A stretch of 39,810 nt of DNA from a virus. The notes under the pieces are model-generated. The model made no database searches. It was given only the letters and a program-made list of their open reading frames with translations, and was not told the DNA's origin. Location of the stretch: IMG/VR virus record IMGVR_UViG_3300009702_000471, positions 1-39,810 of that record; one strand, written 5' to 3'. Position 1 is the first letter of the stretch, and every line of letters begins with the position of its first letter. Made by a program: the position numbers and the translations under genes. Below are positions 22,758 to 32,615 of the stretch, piece after piece.

Positions 22758-25688
22758 TCAACGTGCAATCAACTCGCCACTCATTGTTACCTTGTCCCCT
22801 GTCAATGTGCCTCCATTCTTGGTGATATTAGTCAGAGTCACTTCACCAAGATCAATAGATCCTTCATGCTGTACGATCGAGCGTAGTATTGCCGTTTCAG
22901 CGGGAAGCTTCGCTGCTCCCACCTCACCAGTATGAACTTCAAGGTCTGCTGTCGCCTTGTCAGTCAAAAGAAGCAAGGCAGGAATGCCTGGTTCGGTTCC
23001 TCCCCCTGTGTCAATGACTTCGATGTCCGGCTCCGATCCATTGAGGTCAACCCGTAGGCGACCAGAACCTGCCCCTTCCCCTTGACCAATTAGAACTTTC
23101 TTATTGATTCCACTAACAGGATCCAACAAGCCAATCTTCAAATAGATATCTCGGTATTCAAAGTACTCTGAGTCATTGTGTTGAGGCAATCCAAGAGCAC
23201 CAGTAAATCTTTGGCCAAGCAGGAGCGAATTGAGTTCAACTCCTACTGTATGAGTCCCAGTTCCAGCGGAGGTGAGGGTGATAGCACTACCTGCCTTTGT
23301 CAAAGAAAGTTGGCAAGTCTTTGTGTCTCTATCAAGATTGATAATGTAGTAGTCAGTTGCAGCAGATAAGCCGCCAGGTAAGGCTCCGCCACTATTTCTC
23401 ACTCGAACGATCTGGTCATTCCTAAAGTGAGAACGATTAGCAAATGTGAGTTTGTCTGTTGAAACGTCCGCTGTGAAGTCCACTCGCTGGGAAAGGCCAT
23501 AAAGAAGGTCAATTTCATTGGAGTCCACTATGACATCATCCCCTGAGTTCGGAATTTGATTCAATGTCCAGTTCCGAGGAGAATCCCAGTGATTAGGTCC
23601 CTCTGATCTTGTGTTCTCTGTAATGACGAGGTCTTGGGTTCCTGTGTTAGTAGTCAAGTTAGTCCCGTCAGCAGTCATTAACACAATGTCGAGGGCAGCA
23701 TTGACTCCTTGGAAGGTAACAACCCAAGGACCAGTGCTTACCACTGTGACCAGATCGATATTGCTCAACAGTTCAAGTTCCGTCTTGATTGTTGCAGCCG
23801 AAGCATTATAAGCAATAGCATTAGTAGGCCCTTGTCCATCGTAAGATAGAGTAAAGGTTCCTCCATCAACATCATCGGCCAGTGTGATAGTCTGTTGCTC
23901 ATTTACAGGAGTCACAGAAGCAACAGATGTGTTGATTGTAATAGAACCACCAGTCAGGTTCGTCCCGTCTCCTGTTGTCTGTTGCTGATTACTATCTGCA
24001 AGTGTTCCTATGAATGTTGCAACATAATTTGGCGATGCTCCACTCACCACAACATTTCCAACACCAATGGTAGAAAGACCTTCAAGTGCTGTTTGTATCG
24101 TAGCAGAACTTGATCCATATGCTAAAGCACCTGTTGTTTGACCTTTGAAAGTCAAAGTGAAAGTTCCACCATTTCCTTGTACAGAAATTGATTGAACTTC
24201 ATTACCTGTTCCTGTTCCCCCTTGATTAACAACAACCACAGAAGCAGGAGCAAAGGAACCTGTCAAATTAGTTCCATCAAGGATGAATGGATTATGTGGC
24301 TTTCCCGCCAAACTTAAAAAGGTTGTCCAATCTCGTTGTCTGATAACAAAAGAACCAATAGTTGAAACACCATTAGCTTCTCCGCCTAGACTACCGCTAT
24401 CTATCCAGAAAGGAAAAATAAGTCCATTATATCCTCCAATACCTAAAAGTGTTGTTGCATCATCAACTGTCAAATACCCAGCACGCACATATAATGCTAG
24501 AATTGCATGTAGTATTTGATCTGAAAAAGTATAAGAGTTTTGTGCAACAGGAGGAACAACTGTTCCGATACCTTGAATACCTCCCATGAGTTGTGTGCCT
24601 TGCACATAGATAGGCCCAAAAGTTTCAACAGCAGTGCCGGTGTCAAGACTCATCGTCATTGAACCACCAGTAGGATTACCAACAATAACAAGTTGATAAG
24701 TATCAAAAGAAGGTAGTCCACCATTTTGATATTGAGCATTATCGAAACCAATTTGCATGCTTCCTGATGTGATGTTTGTGGAGTCAATCACAATCTCATT
24801 GACATGTTGACCGCCCATATCTCTTGTAAAACGAATTAAATTAAATCCGCGATATCCTGTAACAACTACATTTCCGATACCCACATTCGGCAAACTTTCT
24901 AGAGTCGCTTGAATTCCAGCCGCCGTAAAATCAGAACTTGGTGCAGAAAAGATATTATCTAATCCAAGACGATATGATCCTGCGTTAGCAGTAACAAGCA
25001 TTTTTTGAATCTGATCTGATCCAGCAAAACCATCAATAATTGTATTTGTAATTACTAAATTAGTGCCTGTTAAATTGCTACCATCAGGGATGAGCATAGA
25101 AACATCAGTAGCCGCATAAGCTCCTTTGAATTCAACCACCCAATCAGGTGATGCTCCTGTAACTGCTACATCTCCAATTGCGATATTACTCAAACCTTCA
25201 AGTGCTGTTTGAACCGCAGCAGCAGTGGCATTGTATGCAATAGCGGCTGTTGTCTGGCCATTAAAAAACAAAGTAAATGTGCCGCCAGTATAAGACCCAT
25301 CAAATTTGACTTCCTGCATCTCATTGACGCCAGTAACACCTTTGACTGTTTCTGTAACTGTAACAAGCGTAGCAGTCGTAGTGTTGCTAGTGGATGCTAT
25401 GACCTCAAAAGGAATGCCAGCAGTGTTTGCAGTCAAGATCACAAACGAAGTACCATCAGACGCAGTGCCTTGAGCCGCAGTAATTTCTTTGAATTCAGGC
25501 ACAGTAGAGGCCAGCCAAATTGATACCAGGTTGCTGACTACATCTGCAGGCGTACCAACCTCAGCTGTATAACTAATGGACTTCCCATTGATTGACAACG
25601 TAAAGATGTCCCCTACTTGCACATTAGCCGGAATGACATGAGTCACTTGAGCAACGGGAACTGCGTCACCTCGAAAAACAGTTTTCAT
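22758..25688 (-). CDS. Large repeat-containing tail fibre or baseplate protein
   Basis: The 976-residue product has four copies of a roughly 95-residue domain at about 121-217, 223-316, 495-590 and 594-691. Each follows the plan GGTFTL, a short strand with AIAYNA, a helix TALEGLSNI, then IG(D/N)V.V(T/S)G and DGTNLT. The first 110 residues form another beta domain. Residues 700-976 start with WDSPRNW..NQIPNSGDDV and look like a beta-helix region, common in adhesins. It probably contacts the host surface. The start ATG follows AGGAG. Residues 320-490 have no repeat. Confidence 0.7.
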   Translation of the reverse strand: MKTVFRGDAVPVAQVTHVIPANVQVGDIFTLSINGKSISYTAEVGTPADVVSNLVSIWLASTVPEFKEITAAQGTASDGTSFVILTANTAGIPFEVIASTSNTTTATLVTVTETVKGVTGVNEMQEVKFDGSYTGGTFTLFFNGQTTAAIAYNATAAAVQTALEGLSNIAIGDVAVTGASPDWVVEFKGAYAATDVSMLIPDGSNLTGTNLVITNTIIDGFAGSDQIQKMLVTANAGSYRLGLDNIFSAPSSDFTAAGIQATLESLPNVGIGNVVVTGYRGFNLIRFTRDMGGQHVNEIVIDSTNITSGSMQIGFDNAQYQNGGLPSFDTYQLVIVGNPTGGSMTMSLDTGTAVETFGPIYVQGTQLMGGIQGIGTVVPPVAQNSYTFSDQILHAILALYVRAGYLTVDDATTLLGIGGYNGLIFPFWIDSGSLGGEANGVSTIGSFVIRQRDWTTFLSLAGKPHNPFILDGTNLTGSFAPASVVVVNQGGTGTGNEVQSISVQGNGGTFTLTFKGQTTGALAYGSSSATIQTALEGLSTIGVGNVVVSGASPNYVATFIGTLADSNQQQTTGDGTNLTGGSITINTSVASVTPVNEQQTITLADDVDGGTFTLSYDGQGPTNAIAYNASAATIKTELELLSNIDLVTVVSTGPWVVTFQGVNAALDIVLMTADGTNLTTNTGTQDLVITENTRSEGPNHWDSPRNWTLNQIPNSGDDVIVDSNEIDLLYGLSQRVDFTADVSTDKLTFANRSHFRNDQIVRVRNSGGALPGGLSAATDYYIINLDRDTKTCQLSLTKAGSAITLTSAGTGTHTVGVELNSLLLGQRFTGALGLPQHNDSEYFEYRDIYLKIGLLDPVSGINKKVLIGQGEGAGSGRLRVDLNGSEPDIEVIDTGGGTEPGIPALLLLTDKATADLEVHTGEVGAAKLPAETAILRSIVQHEGSIDLGEVTLTNITKNGGTLTGDKVTMSGELIAR

Positions 25689-25698
25689 TTTGTGTCTC

Positions 25699-26625
25699 CT
25701 ACTTCAAAGGAAGTACGGAAAAAGGCAGTTTGTCATAAAGCATTACTTTGAGAATTATTATCTCTTCCGGTTTCGGAAGTCGAATGCTATTATCCTCATT
25801 CCTAAAGGCATGTCCTTCCTTGTCAAGCCAAACAGGATCACTGGGAGGCTCTGGAGGCTTTCCTACTAAGATTTTCTGCAACCTGGTTCGCTTACCGATC
25901 ACATCCCCAAACGTCACGAGCGTCTTGTCTGTGACTTTGACTACCTCTGTTACCTTCTCATTGAAACCTCGATTAGGAATCAAGTCTTCCCAACCTTCCT
26001 TCCTATGATGAAGCTCAAAGGAAAGAGTGAAGTAAGCAATCTTATCCTCTGTGATCTCAGTCGATGGAATACTCAAATTCTTGAACTTCAATGTCCCCGC
26101 TTTCCAAGTCCTTCCTCTCAGCCGAATTGTATCACTATTGACTGCATCATTGTACTTGTCTATCCAATTAGGAACGGATCCTACGTTCTTTTCGACAACA
26201 ATAGTAAGACGACTATCGTCCTTTGTAAGACCCTGAACAAGATCCCCCGCTGTATTGAGAATGGGCTTGCCTTTCGCATCAACAAGAGTAGGACGATCAA
26301 ACTGTTCAGTCTTGATTGATACCTTTGCAGGACGTCTGAGCGGGTTCTTATCTTCCTTCGGTTTCTTGATCTTGGAAGAATAGCTTACTCGAACTATCCA
26401 GCGGAAAGGATCGGAGTCGTCCTGTGATGCTTGTGGTTTGTCAGCGAGGGCCCTTGGATCTGTTGGATGTACTTCAAAAGGAAGAGGAACCTCAGGCAAA
26501 GCAAGCACTTGAGGGGCTGTTAGTAGAGTAGTTGTGACAACTTCAAATCGCCGAACATAGTTGTTAGTTCGTTCACGATCTGTAGATCCTCTTTGACCAG
26601 ATAGTTCGTTGAAGGTATAGCTCAT
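25699..26625 (-). CDS. Probable distal tail protein
   Basis: The 308-residue product follows the tape measure gene directly (ATGA overlap), the place where distal tail and baseplate hub proteins are encoded in siphoviruses. The sequence is beta-rich with RGRTWKAGTLKFKNL and ends in LPFSVLPLK. I do not see a motif that fixes the family, so the call is from position. It starts at ATG 26625. Confidence 0.55.
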   Translation of the reverse strand: MSYTFNELSGQRGSTDRERTNNYVRRFEVVTTTLLTAPQVLALPEVPLPFEVHPTDPRALADKPQASQDDSDPFRWIVRVSYSSKIKKPKEDKNPLRRPAKVSIKTEQFDRPTLVDAKGKPILNTAGDLVQGLTKDDSRLTIVVEKNVGSVPNWIDKYNDAVNSDTIRLRGRTWKAGTLKFKNLSIPSTEITEDKIAYFTLSFELHHRKEGWEDLIPNRGFNEKVTEVVKVTDKTLVTFGDVIGKRTRLQKILVGKPPEPPSDPVWLDKEGHAFRNEDNSIRLPKPEEIIILKVMLYDKLPFSVLPLK

Positions 26626-29570
26626 CCTGTTGGGGCCTCCACAACTTGAGGCTTCTCGGCCAAGGAATCGTTGACATCAGACAACTGCATATTAGTAGCC
26701 TTAGCAATGAGGACAAGATCGGCTGTGTTCTTGCCAATCTTTTCTTGGACTCCTTTAGCAGCAGAGCCTCTGAATACTTCCGCAACAGCGGCAAGACCTT
26801 CCGCTGATCCTAATTTGACTGCCGTATTTGTTTGTGTGTTGACTTCCGGTCCTCGGCGGCTTAACTTTGTTCCGAAACGTCTGTTCAAATCAGCATTGGC
26901 CTTGGCAAAAGTCTCCTGAGAAATTACGCCAGCATCCAGTTGTTTCTTGAGTGCTTTCTGTTCCCTTTGGAACTTGACAATAGGAGCTAAGAACTTTTCG
27001 GTTGTGGCTCTCCCTGCTTCTTCAAGTTTCTTCCTTGCTTCAAGAACGTCTAATTGTTTCGATGCTTTCCTTGCTGCTATTAGGTTGAGTTCCGTTCTTA
27101 TTAACTCTGGATTATTCTTGTCCTTCTTTTCAAGTTCTTTCTGCCTCGCCTCAAGTTTCTTGATTGTTAAGGCACGGCCACTCAATCCAAAGAACTTGAC
27201 TTGATCCTTCAAAGACTTACTAAGGGTCTCTGTATCGTCCGCAAGTTTCTTATTAGCAGCGGCGAGTTCAAGCACGGCTTGTTTCTGTTTGTTGAGTTTA
27301 TCTACTGCCCTTGCAGCGACTCGAGCTTCAAACAAAGTTGCTTCTGAGGCTCCTTGCTGCTTGAGTTTATAAATCTCCAAAGCAGAGCCTGCTTCCTCCC
27401 CTACTGCGATCTGAGCTTGCAGTTCCTTCGCTTGTTTCCGCAAAGCGTTTGTGAGGGTGACTGCGTCCTTAGTTGATTGAGAAAGTTGAATGGGACTTCT
27501 GCTGCCACTACTATCACTTTCCTTTTTTAGTGATGCCCTTTTACTTTTGACCAAATCTAATGCTGCCAGCACAGCATTAGTTTCTTTCTTCACTATAGCA
27601 ATCTCACTCTTTGCTCCTGCTACTTCGGCCTGTAAAGTGAAACGACCAACAACTTCTCTCTTGCCTTTTTTATTCTTCCTCGTTCCGACAATAAACCCAG
27701 TAGTAGAGTCAAGGGTTCCTTGAGAAGATGTTAATTGTTTCTTAGCCGCTATGCTCCTTCTATCAAGTTCCGACAACCTTCTCTTCAATCGAGCTTCTTG
27801 TGTGTCCAATTCCTTTTGAGTTGTTGTGGACTCGATTACACTACGTTGAACTCCTGCTGCTCGATCTACGGCATTGTTCAAACGATTTTGAGCTTCTGCT
27901 GCACTCTCTGCTGCCTTACCGAAGAGTCCCATAGCATCAGCAGCAGCAACCATTGCAACAGCTATAGCTCCGATCCCTAATCCAGTCATAGCAAACTTGA
28001 GAGCAGTTACGGCTACGGCAGTAGCTCCGGTCGCAGCGGCAGCCGCCGTTTGTGCAGCCGTATAAGCCCCGATTGCCACAGTCGCGGAACCGAAGAAAGC
28101 AATCAACGGGCCTACTACAGCTACCAAGCCTGCAAAGATTGCTAAGGCTCTTTTCGTTCCATCACTCAAACTGGAGAACCAAGCTACTGTATTTTTCAAA
28201 CTGTTAGCAAGTGACTCAACAAAGGGAGCGAGTTGTTTGCCGATTTGAATAGCTAACACTGTCACTTGATTCTTTGCCACAGTCAGTTGCTTAGCAAAGG
28301 ATTTCATCTGCTCCTCTGCTACTTTCTTTGTTGTCCCTCCAGCAGCATTTAGTTGCTTCTCATACTCCTCAATTTGACCAGAGAAACCGAGCAGTGCCTT
28401 CAAGGCAGAAACTGATCGGTCTTGGAATCCTAATTGGGCAAGAGTGGCTCCTTTCGTTTCGTCAGACATGCCTTTGAGCTTGCCTTCAAATTGTTTAATG
28501 ATTGCACTGATTTTCAGCATCTTGCCCTGGCTATCAAAGATTGATAGCCCTTGCTTTATCCACTCTTCCTTATTCTTCCTAACCGAGCGTTGAAGGTCTC
28601 TCAAAACAATAGAGAGCTTCTCGCCCGCTCGCTGTCCTTTGATTCCTTGGTTTGCAAAGACCGCAAGAACCGCCACACCCTCCTCTATGGGCTTCTTCAA
28701 GTTCCTCAAAGCATTCGCCGCCTTTGTTGTCAATGCCTCTGCAAACTGACGGGTTGAAGCATTGGCAAGGACATTTGCTTTGATAAGGACATCAGAAACA
28801 CGAGTAAGGTTTATCAAGTTCTTCGCTGCATCTTTGGAGCCTAATCCTAACGCCTTCTGGCTGTCACTCAAAAGTGAGGTTGCGTCTGCCATATCAAAGG
28901 CACCCGCTGTTGCAAACTGTTCAACAGCAGGCAGAGCCTTGATAGATTGAGCGGCATTCAATCCCGCAGATGCCAAGAAGAAGAACGACTTAGCAAGCTC
29001 TGCTGGTCCCGTAGCGGCCGTGGCTGACAAGGACAACGCAACATCAGCCATCTGCTTTTTCGTCTCTTCTCCAAGTCCAGTCATAATTGCTGTAGACTCA
29101 GCCATAGCATTGTCAAACTTAGAGAAGGAGCGAAGGCTAACAGCAGCCATCGCTGCAATAGGAGCTGTCACAAACAAAGACACCTTCTTGCCAAATGACT
29201 GCATCTGGTTTCCGATTGCCTTGATCCTATTGGCCTGAGTATCCGCTGTCTTCGCAGCTTCCTTCATGTCCTTCTTCAATTTGCGAGTGGACCGAGCCAT
29301 AGTCTCGGCACTAAGAGCTCCCATATTCTGAAGCTTCCGCAAATGAGCAAGCTTGCGGTTGTATGTTTCCGTAGGAGTTGCTACCGACTTGGTAATAGCA
29401 GCAGCTTCAAGGAAAGAGGCCTTTTGAGCAGCTAAGGACTTGGCTGCTTGGCCTTCAAAGAATCGGACGGACCTCGCTGTCTTCTTTTCCCCTTCATTGA
29501 GAACCTTGATTAGCTCTGTTCCATCACCTGTGAGCTTTACCTTCAGTTCATCAATTTGTTGCTCGGCCAT
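26622..29570 (-). CDS. Tail tape measure protein
   Basis: The 982-residue product has the usual plan. There is a helical N-terminus (residues 1-100), then a conserved region with AMAESTAIMTG, GPAELAKSFFFLASAGLNAAQS and GKQLAPFVESLAN. Hydrophobic, alanine-rich membrane-like segments follow around 480-565, and long coiled coil to the end. It sets tail length and probably helps DNA entry. Using about 1.5 angstrom per residue, the tail would be near 150 nm, an estimate only. It starts one base after the chaperone gene stop, behind AGGAGA. Confidence 0.9.
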   Translation of the reverse strand: MAEQQIDELKVKLTGDGTELIKVLNEGEKKTARSVRFFEGQAAKSLAAQKASFLEAAAITKSVATPTETYNRKLAHLRKLQNMGALSAETMARSTRKLKKDMKEAAKTADTQANRIKAIGNQMQSFGKKVSLFVTAPIAAMAAVSLRSFSKFDNAMAESTAIMTGLGEETKKQMADVALSLSATAATGPAELAKSFFFLASAGLNAAQSIKALPAVEQFATAGAFDMADATSLLSDSQKALGLGSKDAAKNLINLTRVSDVLIKANVLANASTRQFAEALTTKAANALRNLKKPIEEGVAVLAVFANQGIKGQRAGEKLSIVLRDLQRSVRKNKEEWIKQGLSIFDSQGKMLKISAIIKQFEGKLKGMSDETKGATLAQLGFQDRSVSALKALLGFSGQIEEYEKQLNAAGGTTKKVAEEQMKSFAKQLTVAKNQVTVLAIQIGKQLAPFVESLANSLKNTVAWFSSLSDGTKRALAIFAGLVAVVGPLIAFFGSATVAIGAYTAAQTAAAAATGATAVAVTALKFAMTGLGIGAIAVAMVAAADAMGLFGKAAESAAEAQNRLNNAVDRAAGVQRSVIESTTTQKELDTQEARLKRRLSELDRRSIAAKKQLTSSQGTLDSTTGFIVGTRKNKKGKREVVGRFTLQAEVAGAKSEIAIVKKETNAVLAALDLVKSKRASLKKESDSSGSRSPIQLSQSTKDAVTLTNALRKQAKELQAQIAVGEEAGSALEIYKLKQQGASEATLFEARVAARAVDKLNKQKQAVLELAAANKKLADDTETLSKSLKDQVKFFGLSGRALTIKKLEARQKELEKKDKNNPELIRTELNLIAARKASKQLDVLEARKKLEEAGRATTEKFLAPIVKFQREQKALKKQLDAGVISQETFAKANADLNRRFGTKLSRRGPEVNTQTNTAVKLGSAEGLAAVAEVFRGSAAKGVQEKIGKNTADLVLIAKATNMQLSDVNDSLAEKPQVVEAPTG

Positions 29571-29571
29571 C

Positions 29572-29862
29572 TCACTTGTCTCCTAAGTAGCCCGCTGCTC
29601 CAAACCAGAACATCTTTGACTTCTGCATCCTATGCTCTTCGGATTCCTCCTTTTCTTCCTCTTTTGGTGAAAAGTCAAACTTGAACCTGAAGTAATCAAG
29701 TGGGATAGAATCAGGGTTGCCAAGCACTCCCCTAATCTCTCTGGCAATTTGAGCAAGGTAATAATCCTCTCGGTGAAACTTGTTGGCTTCACGTTGAAGG
29801 AAAATCTTCCAAGCAATGAACTCACTTGAAGTCACCTCAAGTTTACAACGAGCAACGGACAT
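29572..29862 (-). CDS. Tail assembly chaperone, second frame (T part)
   Basis: This frame encodes SEFIAWKIFLQREA and a charged C-terminal part, typical for the short T extension of siphovirus tail chaperones. It is in the -1 frame relative to the gene ending at 29907 and is open back past the slippery site at 29913-29919. It is therefore most likely made as a fusion by -1 frameshift and not from ATG 29862, which has no good ribosome site. The fusion joins the tape measure protein during tail assembly. Confidence 0.75.
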   Translation of the reverse strand: MSVARCKLEVTSSEFIAWKIFLQREANKFHREDYYLAQIAREIRGVLGNPDSIPLDYFRFKFDFSPKEEEKEESEEHRMQKSKMFWFGAAGYLGDK

Positions 29863-29906
29863 ACCTAATCGTAGGGCGAGAGAGAACCATAACTCCTCCT
29901 CGCCCT

Positions 29907-30272
29907 CTAATCGTTTCCCGCTGTGTCCTCTGCCTCTTTGTCAAGACCTGACAACTTCCGAGCGGCATCGAACAAAGCCGACTGAGTACCTGAAGGAAAG
30001 GATTGAATCTCTTCTTCACTAAGAAGTTCCAACTCTCCCTCTCCTGTCTCCTCATACAAACAACGCTTGAGCAGGTTTGACTGAAGCCCAATGAAGCTCT
30101 TGATTCGTTCCTCATCAGCAGTCATAGCCCTCTTTAGACTATTCAGATACTTGTCTCGGGCGAGCCCGTCAAGTTCCAATAGGAACAAGGTTCGTTCACT
30201 TTCTGATACCGGATCCTCAAGCACTACTTTGATTTTCTTCTTTGCTTCACTCAGCCGCAATTCTTCAGACAT
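29907..30272 (-). CDS. Tail assembly chaperone, first frame (G part)
   Basis: The 121-residue product is helical (FLLELDGLARDKYLNSLKRAM) and acidic, as expected for the G protein upstream of the tape measure gene. I chose ATG 30272, eight bases after GAGGAGA; the frame is open further up to 30311. The end of the gene holds the slippery sequence GGGAAAC with the right phase. Normal termination gives G; slippage gives the G-T fusion. Confidence 0.75.
   Translation of the reverse strand: MSEELRLSEAKKKIKVVLEDPVSESERTLFLLELDGLARDKYLNSLKRAMTADEERIKSFIGLQSNLLKRCLYEETGEGELELLSEEEIQSFPSGTQSALFDAARKLSGLDKEAEDTAGND
29913..29919 (-). other. -1 programmed frameshift site GGGAAAC
   Basis: On the - strand the last codons are GCG GGA AAC GAT TAG, which contain the slippery heptamer G GGA AAC (X XXY YYZ). 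A -1 slip continues in the frame that runs into MSVARCKLEV of the T part. The lambda counterpart is GGGAAAG. The phase and place are exactly as expected for tail chaperone G/GT. Confidence 0.85.
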
Positions 30273-30314
30273 TGAGAAGGTCTCCTCAAAGGTTTTCCAG
30301 AAACTAATCACTTG

Positions 30315-30737
30315 CTATGGTGTATAAACAGGAGCAGTTTCAACTCCCGAGGCGTTTTGGTTAGACGGAATGATTGTAACAGCCGCCTCCGGCTGGGCAC
30401 CTTCCGCATTTTCACCAGGAGTGAACTTATCAAGCCATCCCCAAAATGCCAGGGTAGAGGCATCAGGAAAGGTGATAGTAATGAGATTGTTGACACCTGC
30501 CAGTGCCTGAATCTCAGGGTACACTGCAGGATCATACGCTGCTGTGAAGGACGATTCACTCAATGTCTTCAGCTTCTTCGGACTACGAGTCCGCCAAACT
30601 GTGTTAGCCATGAGTGTAGTGTCATTTTCTCCTCCTGCGTCAATGCCAGGCGGAGTTACGTTCTTCTCGTATAGCTTAACAGCAGGATTTGAAGCAAAGG
30701 AAATTGTGGTTGAATGTCCATCATCCATTCTTGGCAT
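30315..30737 (-). CDS. Probable major tail tube protein
   Basis: The 140-residue product lies just upstream of the tail chaperones, the usual place of the tail tube gene. It is beta-rich, with NTVWRTRSPKKLKTL, a typical strand-turn region, and a proline- and alanine-rich tail. The size fits small tube proteins. The call rests mainly on position. The gap 30738-30787 holds only the ribosome site TAGGAGA. Confidence 0.65.
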   Translation of the reverse strand: MPRMDDGHSTTISFASNPAVKLYEKNVTPPGIDAGGENDTTLMANTVWRTRSPKKLKTLSESSFTAAYDPAVYPEIQALAGVNNLITITFPDASTLAFWGWLDKFTPGENAEGAQPEAAVTIIPSNQNASGVETAPVYTP

Positions 30738-30787
30738 GATAACTTTCTCCTAATTGGAAGATCGTTGAAGGAAAGGTTTGTTGTTTG

Positions 30788-31393
30788 TCAGTTGTAGCTG
30801 ACTGCCAACTTCATCGTCTGAGCGTTCACAGCATCATCGTGAGTGAGATAGGCTTTCGCAATCGTCTGACCTGTGATAGGATTAACATCCCCATTGTTGA
30901 GATACCAAATGTCAGCTCCGTTTGCTTCGATAACTCTGGCATACTTTTCAACGTCTCCTGAGTCAGTCAAAACCAAAGTCCCTTTTGCTCCTCCAGTCGA
31001 GAACACAATGGCTTGAGCGTTGGTCCCGTTCACGTCAACAGGAACAGACGAAGCAATCGCCACAGTGACTGCAGTCGTGGCAGCAGGAAGAATATCACCT
31101 GCTCCAGCACTGATAGGAACTGAAGTCCCTGCAACAGTACCAACAGTCACGCCTCGTCGGCTTCCTCCAGACCAATACAAGTCAATGCGATCTCCCGTTG
31201 AAACCGTATGACTCCCTGAGTCCATTGTAATCGTACCTACAGTATCAGAGGTACGAACCGACAACACGCCAGTCTGAGCAGCAGGAACACTTCTCTCTCT
31301 GATAATAGCCGCATCAGGAGCAACTTGCTTTTGTTCCGTGAAGGTCTTTCCTCCGATACTGAATGTCTTGGCAACTGTCAAAGGAACTGTCAT
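30788..31393 (-). CDS. Structural protein, tail or decoration type
   Basis: The 201-residue product is rich in threonine, serine, valine and glycine with many short beta strands and no cysteine, typical of virion proteins. It lies between the tail terminator candidate and the tail tube candidate. It may be a second tail or tube protein. No recognised motif. Confidence 0.6.
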   Translation of the reverse strand: MTVPLTVAKTFSIGGKTFTEQKQVAPDAAIIRERSVPAAQTGVLSVRTSDTVGTITMDSGSHTVSTGDRIDLYWSGGSRRGVTVGTVAGTSVPISAGAGDILPAATTAVTVAIASSVPVDVNGTNAQAIVFSTGGAKGTLVLTDSGDVEKYARVIEANGADIWYLNNGDVNPITGQTIAKAYLTHDDAVNAQTMKLAVSYN

Positions 31394-31395
31394 AA

Positions 31396-31827
31396 CTAAA
31401 CCTCCGTTCTGGTCAAAGTTCCACCAATAGTAAACAAGTACAAACCTGTCTCCGGATCTTTGCCAAGAAACAAGGTTGGTCCTCGGGAAACTGAGTGTAA
31501 AGTGATTGCTTTAGAGTCTATTACAAGAAATTCCTTATCCACTCCATCGAGCAAATCACTAACGTCAGTTGCTTTGTTGTTCCCAGCCAAATAGTCAGGA
31601 GAGACAACTCGAATCTGAAAGCCTGGATGCTCAATCACTTCTCCGGTTGAAAGTCTCCCGTCAGGCTTTGCAGCAGCATCATATACAACCAGCATTTTCC
31701 TTTTCGTCCTTAAAGGATCAGGCATAGTCATAATGAAGACAGGCAAATCTAAACCAGAAGAAGGGTCCGTTCCTTTTCCTTTCGAGATCAGCAACTGCTG
31801 CAACACAAGTGACGTAGGACTACTCAT
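31396..31827 (-). CDS. Probable tail terminator/completion protein
   Basis: The 143-residue product has the run EHPGFQIRVVSPDY in the middle, close to the HPGVQV.VR pattern common in tail terminator proteins of siphoviruses. Its place after the gp10-like gene and before the tail tube is right for this role. The start overlaps the previous stop by eight bases. Confidence 0.6.
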   Translation of the reverse strand: MSSPTSLVLQQLLISKGKGTDPSSGLDLPVFIMTMPDPLRTKRKMLVVYDAAAKPDGRLSTGEVIEHPGFQIRVVSPDYLAGNNKATDVSDLLDGVDKEFLVIDSKAITLHSVSRGPTLFLGKDPETGLYLFTIGGTLTRTEV

Positions 31828-32272
31828 GGAAAACGTCCCTAACGATCTTCCTTATTTCTGCTTGTTTGGTTCTTGCAGGAAACTCGAGGAATCCAGGCTG
31901 TTGATTCTTTCCTCTCCTTGCGAACTTCCTCTTCTGTTTAGGGGTCTTTGCTTTCTTCCGATCCTCAGCGTGTTTGATATTGAAGGCTTCTCCGTGAGCA
32001 TTCCCGAGGATCTCATGGACAAAGATTGCATAGGAAGCAGCATAAAATACTTCTACTACAACCTTACCTCGCTGCAATGAAGTCTTATCCATACGAGTGC
32101 CTGCACTGGCTCTCAAAGCTCCTGTGTCAACAGGAACAATCTTCATGCTCTCCCGTTGTAAGAACCGTCCTGCTTTGTTCAATCCTTTTGCTAAGCGTTT
32201 GAGTTTGTCCTTCTTAGTGGCCTTGAACCTTGCTTGCAAATTCCTCAATCCTAATACTTTGACACCAGCCAT
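31820..32272 (-). CDS. HK97 gp10-like neck protein
   Basis: The 150-residue product matches the HK97 gp10 family: VPVDTGALRASAGTR (46-60), YAASYAIFVHE (76-86) and PGFLEFPAR near residue 125. These proteins join head and tail or complete the tail. A basic insert (KKAKTPKQKRKFARRGK) is longer than usual. It lies in the standard neck gene order. Confidence 0.8.
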   Translation of the reverse strand: MAGVKVLGLRNLQARFKATKKDKLKRLAKGLNKAGRFLQRESMKIVPVDTGALRASAGTRMDKTSLQRGKVVVEVFYAASYAIFVHEILGNAHGEAFNIKHAEDRKKAKTPKQKRKFARRGKNQQPGFLEFPARTKQAEIRKIVRDVFHE

Positions 32273-32282
32273 GACTCCCTCC

Positions 32283-32615
32283 CTACAGCATTGCAGTTCG
32301 GAGGTATTCGGTTGCTTTGAAATTCGGGAGCTTCTCGAACTTACGGATTAGGTAAGCGTCCTTCTTAGGATCCAGTGGTGCAACACCGATATTCCCTAGC
32401 CATAAGTATCCTCCTACCGCAAGGTTGGAATCAACAAAGACCACAGCATTGCTCACAACCGTCTCTCCTTGTGAGTCGATGAACTCGTCATGCTTGTCCT
32501 CCCAGCGACACTTGACTTCCGTAGGGATTCCAAGTTGAATCTCACCGAAAGCATTGACTGAACCTGGAGCCCAGTATACTGCCTTCTGCCTCAACATTTT
32601 AGTAATTACGCTCAT
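32283..32615 (-). CDS. Probable head closure (stopper) protein
   Basis: The 110-residue product starts at ATG 32615 behind AGGGA; a TTG at 32636 would add seven residues. It has the beta-barrel-like pattern CRWEDKHDEFIDSQGETV seen in head closure proteins that sit below the connector. Its place between adaptor and gp10-like genes supports this. It overlaps the upstream gene by four bases. Confidence 0.65.
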   Translation of the reverse strand: MSVITKMLRQKAVYWAPGSVNAFGEIQLGIPTEVKCRWEDKHDEFIDSQGETVVSNAVVFVDSNLAVGGYLWLGNIGVAPLDPKKDAYLIRKFEKLPNFKATEYLRTAML

